Part shown: positions 29,908 through 39,728 of the stretch, one piece after another
Layout: every line of letters starts with the position of its first letter
How positions within the stretch are numbered: position 1 is the stretch's first letter
DNA from: Mesorhizobium sp. Root552
GTDB lineage: Bacteria; Pseudomonadota; Alphaproteobacteria; Rhizobiales; Rhizobiaceae
Length of the DNA stretch: 64,000 bases
Direction of reading: 5' to 3'
NCBI RefSeq assembly: GCF_001427285.1
Contig: NZ_LMFV01000008.1
Span: 74,386-138,385 of the forward strand
Translations under genes and position numbers: made by a program
Notes under the pieces: generated by a model
What the model was told of the DNA's origin: nothing
What the model saw: the letters and a program-made list of their open reading frames with translations, nothing else
Databases searched by the model: none

Positions 29908-31845
29908 ATGCGTTTTTCGCCCTCATTCCTCGACGAGATCCGTGACCGCGTGCCGATTTCATCGGTTATCGGCGCGCGCGTTTCATGGGATCGCAAGAAG
30001 ACGAATGCCAGCCGGGGCGATTACTGGGCCTGCTGCCCGTTCCATGGCGAGAAGTCGCCGTCCTTCCATTGCGAGGACAAGAAGGGGCGCTACCACTGTT
30101 TCGGCTGCGGAGTGACGGGCGACCATTTCCGCTTCCTCACCGAACTCGACGGCTTGAGCTTTCCGGAAGCGGTCGAGCGCATCGCCGATCTGGCCGGGGT
30201 GCCGATGCCGGCGCGCGACGAGCAGGAGGAGCAGCGCGAGCAGCAACGCGCCAGCCTGACCGATGTCATGGAGATGGCGACTGCCTTCTTTCAGGACCGG
30301 CTGCATGGCAGCGATGGGGCAAAGGCGCGCGCCTATCTGCGCGACCGGGGCCTGACCCCGGTCACCCAGCAGTCGTTCCGGCTGGGCTACGCACCGGACA
30401 GCCGCAATGCGCTGAAGGAGTATCTTGCCGCCAAGGGCGTCACCAAAGAGCAGATGGAAGCGTGCGGGCTTACGGTTTTCGAGGGTGTGGCGGTTTCCTA
30501 TGACCGTTTTCGCGACCGCATCATGTTTCCGATCCCAGATTCCCGCGGACGGATCATCGCATTCGGCGGGCGGGCCATGTCATCGGACGTCCCGGCCAAA
30601 TACCTGAATTCGCCCGAGACCGAACTCTTCCACAAGGGCAATGTGCTTTACAACTTCGCCCGCGCCCGCAAGGCGCTCGGGAAGGCCGGAACGGTAATTG
30701 CGGTCGAAGGCTACATGGACGTGATCGCACTGGCGCAGGCCGGTTTCGAGAACGTCGTGGCGCCGCTCGGCACTGCGCTGACCGAAAACCAGATGGAGTT
30801 GTTGTGGCGCATGAACGGCGAACCCGTGCTGTGCTTCGACGGCGACGGAGCCGGCCTGAAGGCGGCGTGGCGGGCGGCCGACCTGGTGCTGCCGTCGATC
30901 CAAGCTGGCAGGACAGCGCGGTTTGCGCTTCTGCCGGAAGGCAAGGACCCGGACGACCTGGTCAAGGCCGACGGGCCGGACGCGTTCCGCGCCGTGCTGG
31001 ACGAAGCGCGGCCACTGGCCGATCTCTTGTGGATGCGCGAGACGGCAGGCGGCGTGTTCGAGACGCCGGAGCGGCGGGCGGAACTGGAAAAGACGCTTCG
31101 GGACCTGACCAACCGCATCCGCGACGAGAGTGTGCGCTTCCATTACAATCAGGAGATGCGCGAAAGGGTGCAGAGCTTCTTCGGCACGCAGCGCAACAGG
31201 CCGCCGCGCACCGGGGAACGTCGCGGACAAGGCGGAAATTACGGCGCGCCGGGGGGCGGCCAATGGTCGCGCGGTGGTGCCGGAGGGCGCAGCGCGATCA
31301 GCGAAAGCCTTGGACGCTCGGCCCTGCTCAAGCGCGGCGGCGAGGTGATGTCGGTGCGCGAGGCCACGATCATGGTCGCGCTGATCAATCATCCGGCGCT
31401 GATCGACGAGAATTTCGAGTATGTGGAGTTCCTCGACCTTGCAAACAGCGACTTGCGCAAGCTTCACGCCGCCTTGCTGGATGCGCTTGCGCACGATCTC
31501 GCCAACGAGCGCAACGCGGTGGTCGAAGCGATCGGGCGGGCCGGCTGCGCGGACATCTGGGAACGCGCGGTCGGGCTTATCAAACGCACGAGGCAATGGC
31601 CGGCACTGGAAAGCGCCGCACTTGAGGATGCACGCGACGCCTTCAGCCAGGCGCTCCACTTGCACCGCAGCGCGCGAACTCTACATAAGGAGCTGAAGCA
31701 GGCCGAAGCTGCGCTGGCTACCGATCCCACGGATGAAAACTACCGGCGACTGGTCGAAATCCAGGCGCAATTCAGGGACGTGCAGGCAACGGAGGCGCTG
31801 ATCGAGGGATTTGGTGTTTCGTCGGGACGAGTCGGGCGTGTTTAG
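29908..31845 (+). CDS. dnaG: DNA primase
   Basis: A 645-residue enzyme that lays RNA primers at the replication fork. The N-terminal CHC2 zinc ribbon is seen as CPFHGEKSPSFHCED and YHCFGCGVTGDHF (residues about 40-65); the TOPRIM core has VIAVEGYMDVIALAQAGFE near 270 and LCFDGDGAGLKAAWRA near 310; the last ~200 residues form the DnaB-binding helical domain. A Gly/Arg-rich linker (about 430-460) precedes it. It is followed by rpoD, as in the usual dnaG-rpoD order. Confidence 0.97.
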   Translation: MRFSPSFLDEIRDRVPISSVIGARVSWDRKKTNASRGDYWACCPFHGEKSPSFHCEDKKGRYHCFGCGVTGDHFRFLTELDGLSFPEAVERIADLAGVPMPARDEQEEQREQQRASLTDVMEMATAFFQDRLHGSDGAKARAYLRDRGLTPVTQQSFRLGYAPDSRNALKEYLAAKGVTKEQMEACGLTVFEGVAVSYDRFRDRIMFPIPDSRGRIIAFGGRAMSSDVPAKYLNSPETELFHKGNVLYNFARARKALGKAGTVIAVEGYMDVIALAQAGFENVVAPLGTALTENQMELLWRMNGEPVLCFDGDGAGLKAAWRAADLVLPSIQAGRTARFALLPEGKDPDDLVKADGPDAFRAVLDEARPLADLLWMRETAGGVFETPERRAELEKTLRDLTNRIRDESVRFHYNQEMRERVQSFFGTQRNRPPRTGERRGQGGNYGAPGGGQWSRGGAGGRSAISESLGRSALLKRGGEVMSVREATIMVALINHPALIDENFEYVEFLDLANSDLRKLHAALLDALAHDLANERNAVVEAIGRAGCADIWERAVGLIKRTRQWPALESAALEDARDAFSQALHLHRSARTLHKELKQAEAALATDPTDENYRRLVEIQAQFRDVQATEALIEGFGVSSGRVGRV

Positions 31846-32168
31846 CCTCTACGAGGCATATACAGGCATTTGATTCGCTTTTTTGACGCGAATCATGCGA
31901 CAGGCGCTTGACCTCAAGGCAGAATGACGGAATCAGGTCGATTCGAAAACTTTAACCCACTGGCGTCGACGAAAAAAGCGCAGATGCGAGGGTACCGGTC
32001 ACTGGACGGATGGAAAACCGACCACAGATATCAGGGTTAATCCAGACTTAACGAGACATGCGGCAACTGTGATGGTGGGGCGCATCGTTCCTGACGAACG
32101 CCCATGACATTACCCGGTTCGATAGCTTGCCCGGCTTACCAGTAAAGCCGCTTGGAGACATAAAAAGA
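31846..32168. other. dnaG-rpoD intergenic region
   Basis: About 320 bases with no gene. A cttgac at 31906-31911 could be a -35 element, but no matching -10 is convincing. rpoD probably has its own promoter here. Confidence 0.4.
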
Positions 32169-34193
32169 ATGGCGACAAAGGAAAAGGAAGAGGTCGAGAC
32201 CGAGCGCGAAGGCACAACCGATGGCCCCTTGCTCGACCTTTCCGACGATGCTGTCAAGAAGATGATCAAGGTCGCGAAGAAGCGCGGCTATGTGACCATG
32301 GACGAGCTGAACGCGGTGCTGCCGTCCGAGGAAGTGACTTCCGAACAGATCGAAGACACGATGGCGATGCTTTCCGACATGGGCATCAATGTCGTGGAAG
32401 ATGACGAGCAGGGCGAGGAAGCCGAGGGCGAAGGCCAGGCCGACGCCGAAGAAGACGCCAACGAGCTTGCCGAGCAGACCGGCACGGCGGTGGCTGCCGT
32501 CGCCAAGAAGGAGCCGACCGACCGAACCGACGACCCGGTGCGCATGTACCTGCGCGAGATGGGCTCGGTGGAGCTTCTGTCGCGTGAAGGCGAAATCGCC
32601 ATTGCCAAGCGCATTGAGGCTGGCCGCGAAACGATGATCGCCGGCCTGTGCGAGAGCCCGCTGACTTTCCAGGCCATCATCATCTGGCGCGACGAACTCA
32701 ACGAAGCCAAGATCCTGCTGCGCGAAATCATCGACCTCGAAGCGACGTATGCCGGCCCCGAGGCCAAGCAGGCGCCGATCGTCGAGCGCGTTGAGGAAGA
32801 CGCGAAGCCCAAGACCGACGAGAAGCCGCGCCGCGCTTCGCGCGAAGACGAAGACGACATCACCAATGTCGGCGGCGATACGCGCGGGCTGGAAGAAGAC
32901 GAGGAAGACGAGGACGAGGCGAACCTTTCGCTGGCGGCCATGGAAGCCGAGCTTCGGCCGCAGGTGATGGAGACGCTCGACGTCATCGCCGACACCTACA
33001 AGAAGCTGCGCAAGCTGCAGGACCAGCAGGTGGAAAACCGCCTGGCGGCTGCCGGCACGCTGTCGCCCAGCCAGGACCGCCGCCTGAAGGAGCTGAAAGA
33101 CCAGCTCATCAAGGCGGTGAAGTCGCTTTCTCTCAACCAGGCACGTATCGAATCGCTGGTCGAGCAGCTTTACGACATCAACAAGCGGCTGGTGCAGAAC
33201 GAAGGCAAGCTTTTGCGCCTGGCCGAAAGCTACGGCGTGCGCCGCGAGGAATTCCTGCGCGAATACCAGGGCTCGGAACTCGACCCCAACTGGACGCGCT
33301 CGATCGCCAACCTGACTTCGCGCGGGTGGAAGGAATTCACCAAGAACGAGAAGGACACGATCAGGGACCTTCGCGCCGAGATCCAGAACCTTGCGACGGA
33401 AACCGCGATTTCGATCCTCGAATTCCGCAAGATCGTCAATCAGGTTCAGAAGGGCGAACGCGAAGCGGCCATCGCCAAAAAGGAGATGGTGGAGGCGAAC
33501 CTACGTCTCGTCATCTCCATCGCCAAGAAGTACACGAACCGTGGGTTGCAGTTCCTCGACCTGATCCAGGAAGGCAATATCGGCCTGATGAAGGCGGTCG
33601 ACAAGTTCGAGTACCGCCGTGGCTACAAGTTCTCGACCTATGCGACATGGTGGATCCGGCAGGCGATCACCCGCTCGATCGCCGACCAGGCGCGCACCAT
33701 CCGCATTCCGGTGCACATGATCGAGACGATCAACAAGATCGTGCGTACCTCGCGCCAGATGCTGCACGAGATCGGCCGCGAGCCGACGCCTGAGGAATTG
33801 GCGGAAAAGCTCGCCATGCCGCTGGAAAAGGTGCGCAAGGTGCTGAAGATCGCCAAGGAGCCGATCTCGCTCGAAACGCCGGTGGGCGACGAGGAGGATT
33901 CGCACCTCGGCGATTTCATCGAGGACAAGATGGCGATCCTGCCGATCGACGCGGCGATCCAGGCCAATCTGCGCGAGACGACGACGCGGGTGTTGGCTTC
34001 GCTGACGCCGCGCGAAGAGCGCGTGCTCAGAATGCGCTTTGGCATCGGCATGAACACCGACCACACGCTGGAGGAAGTCGGCCAGCAGTTTTCGGTGACG
34101 CGCGAACGTATCCGCCAGATCGAAGCCAAGGCGCTGCGCAAGCTCAAGCATCCGAGCCGTTCGCGCAAGCTAAGGAGCTTCCTCGACAGTTGA
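32169..34193 (+). CDS. rpoD: RNA polymerase primary sigma factor (RpoD/SigA)
   Basis: A 674-residue housekeeping sigma factor. Region 1.1 lies in the first ~80 residues, region 1.2 at [20 protein letters not shown], then a long acidic non-conserved region. The core is classic: region 2 ([40 protein letters not shown]), region 3 ([20 protein letters not shown]) and region 4 ([20 protein letters not shown]). The length is normal for alphaproteobacterial RpoD. GGAG lies 11 bases before the ATG; an upstream in-frame start lacks similarity. Confidence 0.97.
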   Translation: MATKEKEEVETEREGTTDGPLLDLSDDAVKKMIKVAKKRGYVTMDELNAVLPSEEVTSEQIEDTMAMLSDMGINVVEDDEQGEEAEGEGQADAEEDANELAEQTGTAVAAVAKKEPTDRTDDPVRMYLREMGSVELLSREGEIAIAKRIEAGRETMIAGLCESPLTFQAIIIWRDELNEAKILLREIIDLEATYAGPEAKQAPIVERVEEDAKPKTDEKPRRASREDEDDITNVGGDTRGLEEDEEDEDEANLSLAAMEAELRPQVMETLDVIADTYKKLRKLQDQQVENRLAAAGTLSPSQDRRLKELKDQLIKAVKSLSLNQARIESLVEQLYDINKRLVQNEGKLLRLAESYGVRREEFLREYQGSELDPNWTRSIANLTSRGWKEFTKNEKDTIRDLRAEIQNLATETAISILEFRKIVNQVQKGEREAAIAKKEMVEANLRLVISIAKKYTNRGLQFLDLIQEGNIGLMKAVDKFEYRRGYKFSTYATWWIRQAITRSIADQARTIRIPVHMIETINKIVRTSRQMLHEIGREPTPEELAEKLAMPLEKVRKVLKIAKEPISLETPVGDEEDSHLGDFIEDKMAILPIDAAIQANLRETTTRVLASLTPREERVLRMRFGIGMNTDHTLEEVGQQFSVTRERIRQIEAKALRKLKHPSRSRKLRSFLDS

Positions 34194-34215
34194 TCGGCTA
34201 TTGATCGCATTCAAT

Positions 34216-34250
34216 AAAAAGCCCGGCTTGTGCCGGGCTTTTTGCGTTTT
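34216..34250 (+). terminator. Rho-independent terminator after rpoD
   Basis: AAAAAGCCCGGC (34216-34227) and GCCGGGCTTTTT (34232-34243) form a 12-bp stem with a 4-base loop, followed by gcgtttt. Confidence 0.95.
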
Positions 34251-34417
34251 GAGCCGCAGTGCGGGCAAGGCAAGGTTCACCAAAGAGATGTAGCCGCCGC
34301 ATCCGGCGGTTGTGGCGCGACGGCTCGCCCAGGTTCATAATTGCGATTGGGGGGCGGTTATTCCCGGCACCGGAAACGTGCTGCCTGCACGGCAAGGTGG
34401 CGGTAGGGAGGTGAACC

Positions 34418-34711
34418 GTGACCACTTACATCATGCTTCTGAACTGGACTGATCAAGGTGTGAAGACAGTGCGTGACTCACCCAAGCGGCTGGATGCGGC
34501 CAGGAAGGCCCTTGCCGACATGGGCGGTTCTTTCAAGGAATTCTACATGACCATGGGCGAGTACGACATGGTGGCGGTGTGCGAGGCGCCCGACGATGCC
34601 GTCGCCGCGCGTTTTGCGCTGCAGATCGGCGCTGCCGGAAATATCCGCTCGCGCACACTGAAGGCGTTTCCCGAAAATGCCTATCGAGAGGTGATTGCCT
34701 CGCTCGGCTGA
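34418..34711 (+). CDS. GYD domain protein
   Basis: A 97-residue ferredoxin-like alpha/beta-barrel dimer protein (TTYIMLLNWTDQGVKTVRDS, YMTMGEYDMVAVCEAPDD). The G-[ED]-YD motif is the family hallmark. Function unknown. It begins at a GTG with a strong GGGAGG upstream. Confidence 0.88.
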   Translation: MTTYIMLLNWTDQGVKTVRDSPKRLDAARKALADMGGSFKEFYMTMGEYDMVAVCEAPDDAVAARFALQIGAAGNIRSRTLKAFPENAYREVIASLG

Positions 34712-34837
34712 TGCCAAGGCGGCGCGCCGCGAACCGGCGCGTCGCCTTTCTGTCCATATGGGGCGGTGCCTGAGGCACATTGCAATTCAGGACCCCAAAG
34801 GCCAGCATGGCTTGAAGATGAAATTTGCAGGATTGCC

Positions 34838-35461
34838 ATGCTCACTCTGTTTTATGCTCCCCGGACCTGTGCCCTTGCTTCCCATATCGCGCTGGAGGAG
34901 GCCGGTGCCGACTACCAGCTGAACCGTCTCGATTTTTCCAGAATGCAACAGCAATCGGCCGAATATCTTGCCCTGAACCCGAAAGGCCGGGTGCCGGCAT
35001 TGGCAACCGAACGGGGTGTTTTGACGGAGACGCCGGCGATCCTTGCCTTTGTCGCGCAGACGCATCCCAAGGCAAAGCTTGCGCCGCTGGACGATGCCTT
35101 CGCCTTTGCCGGACTTCAGGCCTTCAACAGCTATCTGTGCTCGACCGTACACGTCGCACACGCCCACAAGATGCGCGGGAGCCGATGGGCAGATGACGAG
35201 GCTGCATTCGAATCGATGCGGCGCAAGGTGCCGCAATCGGTTGGCGCCTGTTTCGATCTCATCGAGAACGGAATGCTGAAAGGACCGTGGGTGATGGGGG
35301 AAGCATATACGATTGCCGACCCTTACCTGTTCACCATCGCGCAATGGCTCGAGGGCGACGGGGTCGATACTGGACGCCTGCCTCGTGTGATGGATCATCG
35401 CAAGCGCATGATGGACAGGCCCGCGGTGGCGAAGGCGGTCGCACAGGAGACCGCCGCCTGA
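34838..35461 (+). CDS. Glutathione S-transferase family protein
   Basis: A 207-residue cytoplasmic protein with a thioredoxin-like N-terminal domain (LFYAPRTCALASHIALEEAG, LNPKGRVPALATERGVLTET, where Pro-Ala and Glu-Thr form the glutathione site) and a helical C-terminal domain (MGEAYTIADPYLFTIAQWLE). The CA after RT in the first motif is typical of beta-class bacterial GSTs. Substrate unknown. The ATG at 34838 was chosen by family start. Confidence 0.9.
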   Translation: MLTLFYAPRTCALASHIALEEAGADYQLNRLDFSRMQQQSAEYLALNPKGRVPALATERGVLTETPAILAFVAQTHPKAKLAPLDDAFAFAGLQAFNSYLCSTVHVAHAHKMRGSRWADDEAAFESMRRKVPQSVGACFDLIENGMLKGPWVMGEAYTIADPYLFTIAQWLEGDGVDTGRLPRVMDHRKRMMDRPAVAKAVAQETAA

Positions 35462-35531
35462 TATCGCCTCGGGGCGGTTTGCCTAAGGGCTCGCCGAGGT
35501 TATAGAGGGTAGGTAGACGGGAGGCCAAGCA

Positions 35532-35825
35532 ATGTCATTCTTGAAGAAGCTGTTCGGTGGTGGCGGTGAATCCACCGAGGCTCCGGCGGACGCCAAGCCC
35601 GTCAAACAGGTCGAACACAACGGCTTCACGATCAGCGCCACGCCCTACAAGTCGGAAGGCCAGTACCAGACCTGCGGCGTCATCACCAAGGTGATCGACG
35701 GCGAGACGAAGGAACACCGCTTCATTCGTGCCGACCGCTTTCCGGGCCTGGACGATGCGGCGGACATCTCCATCCGCAAGGGCGTGCAACTGGTCAACGA
35801 ACAGGGCGATCGCATTTTCGGCTGA
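35532..35825 (+). CDS. HlyU-family protein
   Basis: A 97-residue protein with the HlyU domain (HNGFTISATPYKSEGQYQTC, KEHRFIRADRFPGLDDAADI). HlyU in Vibrio is a regulator of haemolysin genes; the rhizobial members lack a clear DNA-binding helix set and their role is unknown. A terminator-free gap leads to the TetR gene, which converges. Confidence 0.88.
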   Translation: MSFLKKLFGGGGESTEAPADAKPVKQVEHNGFTISATPYKSEGQYQTCGVITKVIDGETKEHRFIRADRFPGLDDAADISIRKGVQLVNEQGDRIFG

Positions 35826-35837
35826 GGCTGCGGGCTA

Positions 35838-36428
35838 CTAAGAAAACAGGCCATCGATGATCGCGGCAAGCGCCGTGTTCAGGTCTGCCGGCTGGCCGCC
35901 GGCCTCGACCGCGAGCGCCGCCCGGTCGAACGCGGACGAGAGCAGCGCGGTCAGGGCATCGAGCGGCAGCTTTTTCATGCCGTTCTCGCTCATCGCAATG
36001 GCCAGCCCTTCGCGCAGCGTGCGGGCGCCGTGTTTCCCATCGATCTCGTCCATGACGGCGCGGCTGAGTACGGCGGGACCATCGAGCAACAGAAGCCGGG
36101 TACGGCCGGGTACCGACATGGCGGTGAGGAAAGCACGCCCGCCTTCCAGCAAGGCGTCGCGGGCGCTCAAGGACCGCGGGGCAGCGGCCTCTATTTCTCG
36201 TGCTACTTCGGCGGCTTCCTGCTCCACCACTGCGCGGAACAAGGCCTGCTTGTCGGCGAAGTGGTGATAGAGCGCGCCGCGGGTGACGCCCGCCGCTACA
36301 GCGATGTCCGGCGTGGCGGTTTCCGCATAGGATTTTTCGATGAAAAGCTTGCGCGCTGCCGAGAGCAGGGCGGTGCGGGTGGTTTCTGTGCGCTCGCGGT
36401 TGGAGCGGCGCGGCATTTCCTGTTGCAT
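35838..36428 (-). CDS. TetR-family regulator
   Basis: A 196-residue repressor. The N-terminal HTH is clear ([40 protein letters not shown]); the C-terminal ligand domain is not assignable. The start is uncertain: ATGs at 36461, 36428 and 36416 are in frame and none has a good ribosome site. It is divergent from the VOC-domain gene, and two palindromes lie between them. Confidence 0.88.
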   Translation of the reverse strand: MQQEMPRRSNRERTETTRTALLSAARKLFIEKSYAETATPDIAVAAGVTRGALYHHFADKQALFRAVVEQEAAEVAREIEAAAPRSLSARDALLEGGRAFLTAMSVPGRTRLLLLDGPAVLSRAVMDEIDGKHGARTLREGLAIAMSENGMKKLPLDALTALLSSAFDRAALAVEAGGQPADLNTALAAIIDGLFS

Positions 36429-36445
36429 ACATACAGCCTGTATGT
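36429..36445. promoter_or_regulatory. TetR operator 1
   Basis: ACATACAG-C-CTGTATGT, a perfect 17-bp palindrome directly next to the TetR start region. Same half-site (CATACAG) as operator 2. Confidence 0.85.
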
Positions 36446-36456
36446 TAATTACTATA

Positions 36457-36475
36457 AACATACAGACTGTATGTT
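36457..36475. promoter_or_regulatory. TetR operator 2
   Basis: AACATACAG-A-CTGTATGTT, a perfect 19-bp palindrome. Its centre is 29 bp from that of operator 1 and it ends 22 bases before the VOC gene. Confidence 0.88.
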
Positions 36476-36497
36476 AAATGTAGGAAAGAGGAAAGCG

Positions 36498-36926
36498 ATG
36501 AAAACGACCAGCTATTATCCGGTGATCATGACGCATGACGTGGGCGGCACAGCGGCTTTCTACACCAGCCATCTGCGTTTCAAGCCGCTGTTTGAAAGCG
36601 ATTGGTACGTGCATCTGCAATCGACAGAGGATGAGAGCGTCAATCTCGGCATCGTTGGCGCCGATCACGAGACAATTCCCGAACAGGCGCGCGGCAAGGC
36701 ATCGCAAGGCTTGCTTATCAATTTCGAAGTCGAGGACCCGGACGCCGTGCATGAGCGTATCGTCGCAGCAGGCCTGCCGATCCTGCGCAGCCTGAGGGAC
36801 GAGGCATTCGGCCAGCGCCATTTCATCTTCGCCGACCCGAATGGTGTGCTGATCGACGTGATAAAGCCGATCCAGCCATCGGCCGAGTTTCTGGAACAAT
36901 ATGCGGACGGCGCTGCAGCTTTGTGA
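36498..36926 (+). CDS. VOC / glyoxalase-fold protein
   Basis: A 142-residue vicinal-oxygen-chelate protein ([60 protein letters not shown]) resembling glyoxalase/bleomycin-resistance proteins. The metal or substrate is unknown. AGGAAAGAGGAAAG lies upstream. It is divergent from the TetR gene and probably repressed by it through the twin palindromes. Confidence 0.88.
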   Translation: MKTTSYYPVIMTHDVGGTAAFYTSHLRFKPLFESDWYVHLQSTEDESVNLGIVGADHETIPEQARGKASQGLLINFEVEDPDAVHERIVAAGLPILRSLRDEAFGQRHFIFADPNGVLIDVIKPIQPSAEFLEQYADGAAAL

Positions 36927-36928
36927 AG

Positions 36929-37885
36929 TTAGAACTCCACCTTCGTGACGACTGCCCGGTGATCCGACGGCCAAGGGCTGACGACGATGCCGGCTTCGGG
37001 TGCCTTTTCGCCGACGACTTCGGCACTGAGGACCTTCAGCCCGGCTGCCCTGGCGAAAACGAAGTCGATGCGGTCATGGTGATCTTCGGGATCAGAAGGT
37101 TCGCTGGTCGGTGTCCAGGTTATGCCGGGCTTGGCAACCGGGTCGGGGTGGATAACGCGGAAGGTATCGACGAAGCCGGCCTTCTCCAGCTTGGTGGTGC
37201 CCGGCCACGCGACAGCGAGAGGCTGGAGGCCGGCTTTCACGGTCCCGTCGGTCCAGTCGCGGTGTGAAGGCTCGTTGAAATCGCCCGCGATGAAGACGGC
37301 TGCGGCATCCTTGGCGGCATCAGCGCCAGCGATCAACGCATCGAACGACTTGCCGCGCGTTTCCTCGGCGGATTTGATCGCTTCGTCGGCCGTTTTCAGG
37401 AACGGGGCGTCGCCATATTCGATGTTGAGGAGTTGATAGGGCTGGTAGGGCGCGTCATCGAGGTTGACGCAGAAGACATAGATCGCGCGGCCATTTACAT
37501 CGATCGAAACGCCAAGATCGCCTGACGCCGGCTTGGTGATCGGGTATTTCGAGATAATGGCATTGGCCCATATGGCGGGGTTCTTCGCCGTCTGGTCGTA
37601 ATAGTGATAGCCGAGCGCCTCGGCTATTTTCGGCGCTACCGACTCTCCGCGAGGGTCGCAAACATCGGCCGTGCAGGGATCGCCTTCGAGACGTGTCTCG
37701 GAAACCGCGATGATGTCAGCGCCGGCAGCCTTGATGGCAGCGACCGTCTCATCGACGGGCTTGCCCTCGTTCCCGCCGCCGCCCCATATGTTGTAGGCCA
37801 TCAAGGTCAGTGTATCTGCCGCGAGGGCCGGATGGGTCATGGCTGCGATCAGGCTGACGGTTGCGGCAAGCAATCCTACCTTCAT
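36929..37885 (-). CDS. Secreted endonuclease/exonuclease/phosphatase-family protein
   Basis: A 318-residue protein with a signal peptide (MKVGLLAATVSLIAAMTHPA) and the EEP fold: LTLMAYNIWGGGG at the start, ADIIAVSETRLEGD with the metal-binding Glu, IAGDFNEPSHRDW with catalytic Asp-Asn, and the final WPSDHRAVV. It may act on phosphodiesters, sphingomyelin or DNA outside the cytoplasm; the substrate cannot be told. It converges with the VOC gene, 2 bases apart. Confidence 0.88.
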   Translation of the reverse strand: MKVGLLAATVSLIAAMTHPALAADTLTLMAYNIWGGGGNEGKPVDETVAAIKAAGADIIAVSETRLEGDPCTADVCDPRGESVAPKIAEALGYHYYDQTAKNPAIWANAIISKYPITKPASGDLGVSIDVNGRAIYVFCVNLDDAPYQPYQLLNIEYGDAPFLKTADEAIKSAEETRGKSFDALIAGADAAKDAAAVFIAGDFNEPSHRDWTDGTVKAGLQPLAVAWPGTTKLEKAGFVDTFRVIHPDPVAKPGITWTPTSEPSDPEDHHDRIDFVFARAAGLKVLSAEVVGEKAPEAGIVVSPWPSDHRAVVTKVEF

Positions 37886-38071
37886 TTCACACCCCCAAGA
37901 GCGACATGCTGGGCAAGATAGTGTCAATAAGTGCGGCGCGTGGCAATGCGATGACTATGAAGGCGCTTGCCAGATATGGCGAGGCACCCTCCGTTGCGTC
38001 ACCCGTGGTGGCCTTGCGCATGGGCGCTTGAGCGGGCAAGGATCGCCCATTACCGGATTGGAGGTTGATAA

Positions 38072-38938
38072 ATGTCGCTCAAGGGAAAGACGCTGTTCAT
38101 CTCCGGAGGGTCGCGCGGCATCGGGCTGGCGATTGCGCTTAGAGCCGCACGCGACGGCGCCAATGTGACCATTGCCGCCAAGACTGCCGAGCCGCATCCA
38201 AAGCTGCCGGGGACGATCTACACGGCGGTCCAGGAGATCGAGCAGGCCGGCGGCAAAGGATTGCCGGTGCTGTGTGATATTCGCGAGGAGGGACAGGTGG
38301 CGGACGCCGTTGCCAAGACCGTGGAGCGGTTCGGCGGTATCGATATCTGCGTCAACAACGCCAGCGCCATCCAGCTTACGGCTACGCTGGAAACCGACAT
38401 GAAGCGCTATGACCTGATGCACCAGATCAATACGCGCGGCACGTTCCTCGTCTCGAAAATGTGCATCCCGCACCTGAAGTTGGCGCAAAATCCTCACATT
38501 TTGAATCTGGCGCCGCCGCTCGACATGAAGGCGAAGTGGTTCAAGAACCACGTCGCCTACACAATGGCAAAGTTCGGCATGTCGATGTGCACGCTGGGCA
38601 TGAGCGCCGAATTCGCCAAGGACGGCATAGCAGTGAATTCGCTATGGCCGATAACCACGATCGACACGTCTGCCGTGCGCAACCTGCTTGGCGGGGCGAC
38701 GGTTGCTGCGATGAGCCGTTCGCCGGACATCATGGCGGATGCGGCCTATGCCATTTTCAATCGGCGTTCGCGCGAGGCGACCGGCAATTTCTATATCGAC
38801 GAAGAGGTTATGCGTGCCGAAGGCGTCACCGACTTCTCGCACTATGCGCCGGGAGCAACGGGGCCACTGGCCAGCGATTTCTTCGTGCCGGACGAGGTGT
38901 TCGAGCGAACCGATACCGAGATAAAGCGGCTATTCTAG
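38072..38938 (+). CDS. SDR-family NAD(P)-dependent oxidoreductase
   Basis: A 288-residue short-chain dehydrogenase. Cofactor motif SGGSRGIGLAIALRAA; the NNAS motif; catalytic Tyr and Lys in YTMAKFGMSMC. The usual Ser before the Tyr falls in LNLAPPLD, where it is replaced by Ala/Pro, as in the HSDL2-like branch of the family. The substrate is unknown. GGAGG lies upstream of the ATG. Confidence 0.88.
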   Translation: MSLKGKTLFISGGSRGIGLAIALRAARDGANVTIAAKTAEPHPKLPGTIYTAVQEIEQAGGKGLPVLCDIREEGQVADAVAKTVERFGGIDICVNNASAIQLTATLETDMKRYDLMHQINTRGTFLVSKMCIPHLKLAQNPHILNLAPPLDMKAKWFKNHVAYTMAKFGMSMCTLGMSAEFAKDGIAVNSLWPITTIDTSAVRNLLGGATVAAMSRSPDIMADAAYAIFNRRSREATGNFYIDEEVMRAEGVTDFSHYAPGATGPLASDFFVPDEVFERTDTEIKRLF

Positions 38939-39474
38939 AGTTCCGGGCCGGTGTTGGTGACACCTTCGGTTTTTGCTGCCTTGGAATGCCCCATGACGCG
39001 GTCGATATAGGCGAGCATCAAGGCTGAAACCACGAAGGCAAGGTGCATGATGGTGAGCCACATCAACTGCGCGTTCGTGTAGGACGAGCTGTTGAGAAAC
39101 ACCTGGAGCAGGTGGATCGATGAGATGGCAACGATGGTGGAGGCAACCTTCACCTTAAGCGAGCCGACGTCGATGGTGCCCAGCCAATGGACTTCGCCGT
39201 CGTGGGCATCGAAGCGGCTGACGAAGTTCTCGTAGCCCGAGATGATGACCATCACCACAAGCGAGGCGACAAGCGCCGCATCGATCAGGCCGAGCATCTT
39301 GAGGATGGTATCGGTTTCGTCGAGCAGGAGCACCGTGGCGAGAAACTCGTAGAGCTTCTTGCCGAAGGAAATGGCGTAGACCGCGAGCGCGAGGCCGAGA
39401 CCAACATAAAACACCACGAGCAGCCAGCGTGAGGCCAGGATGATGGATTCAACGGCAAGTTCGAGGCGCTTCAT
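38935..39474 (-). CDS. UPF0114 (YqhA) family membrane protein
   Basis: A 179-residue inner-membrane protein with about four hydrophobic segments (ILASRWLLVVFYVGLGLALA, ALVASLVVMVIISGYENFVS, MHLAFVVSALMLAYIDRVMG). GYENFVSR in the middle is the family hallmark. Function unknown. It overlaps the SDR gene tail-to-tail by 4 bases. A hairpin-rich stretch lies upstream. Confidence 0.9.
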   Translation of the reverse strand: MKRLELAVESIILASRWLLVVFYVGLGLALAVYAISFGKKLYEFLATVLLLDETDTILKMLGLIDAALVASLVVMVIISGYENFVSRFDAHDGEVHWLGTIDVGSLKVKVASTIVAISSIHLLQVFLNSSSYTNAQLMWLTIMHLAFVVSALMLAYIDRVMGHSKAAKTEGVTNTGPEL

Positions 39475-39591
39475 GAAATGGGTCCAGTGGATCTCGCGCG
39501 CATTTGGGGTATCGCTTTTCTCATTGCAAGGGCCTTAAACCACTCCGGTGCAGCGAGTGCCGGAAAATGCAAGGCTTCACCATAAAGCGGT

Positions 39592-39646
39592 GAGGCCCTG
39601 CCGGGAGGGGGCTCGGCAGGGCCTCGTGTCCCGCGGGGAGCGGGAC
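39592..39646. repeat. Two consecutive stable hairpins upstream of the UPF0114 gene
   Basis: GAGGCCCTGCCG (39592-39603) pairs with CGGCAGGGCCTC (39614-39625); GTCCCGC (39628-39634) pairs with GCGGGAC (39640-39646). Together with the hairpin at 39681-39720, this gene-free stretch has three stems in about 130 bases. It may be a small structured RNA or a leader. Confidence 0.65.
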
Positions 39647-39680
39647 GGGGCAGGGAACCCCATAATAAATCTGGGATAGC

Positions 39681-39727
39681 AGCGCCGCGATTCAATGGCT
39701 TGCCGTTGAATCGCGGCGCTATTTTTT
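39681..39727. terminator. Strong hairpin between ompA-like gene and UPF0114 gene
   Basis: AGCGCCGCGATTCAA (39681-39695) and TTGAATCGCGGCGCT (39706-39720): perfect 15-bp stem, followed on the plus strand by attttttatc. On the minus strand it directly follows the ompA-like stop but has a poorer U-run. A plus-strand terminator, or a bidirectional one. Confidence 0.7.
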
Positions 39728-39728
39728 A

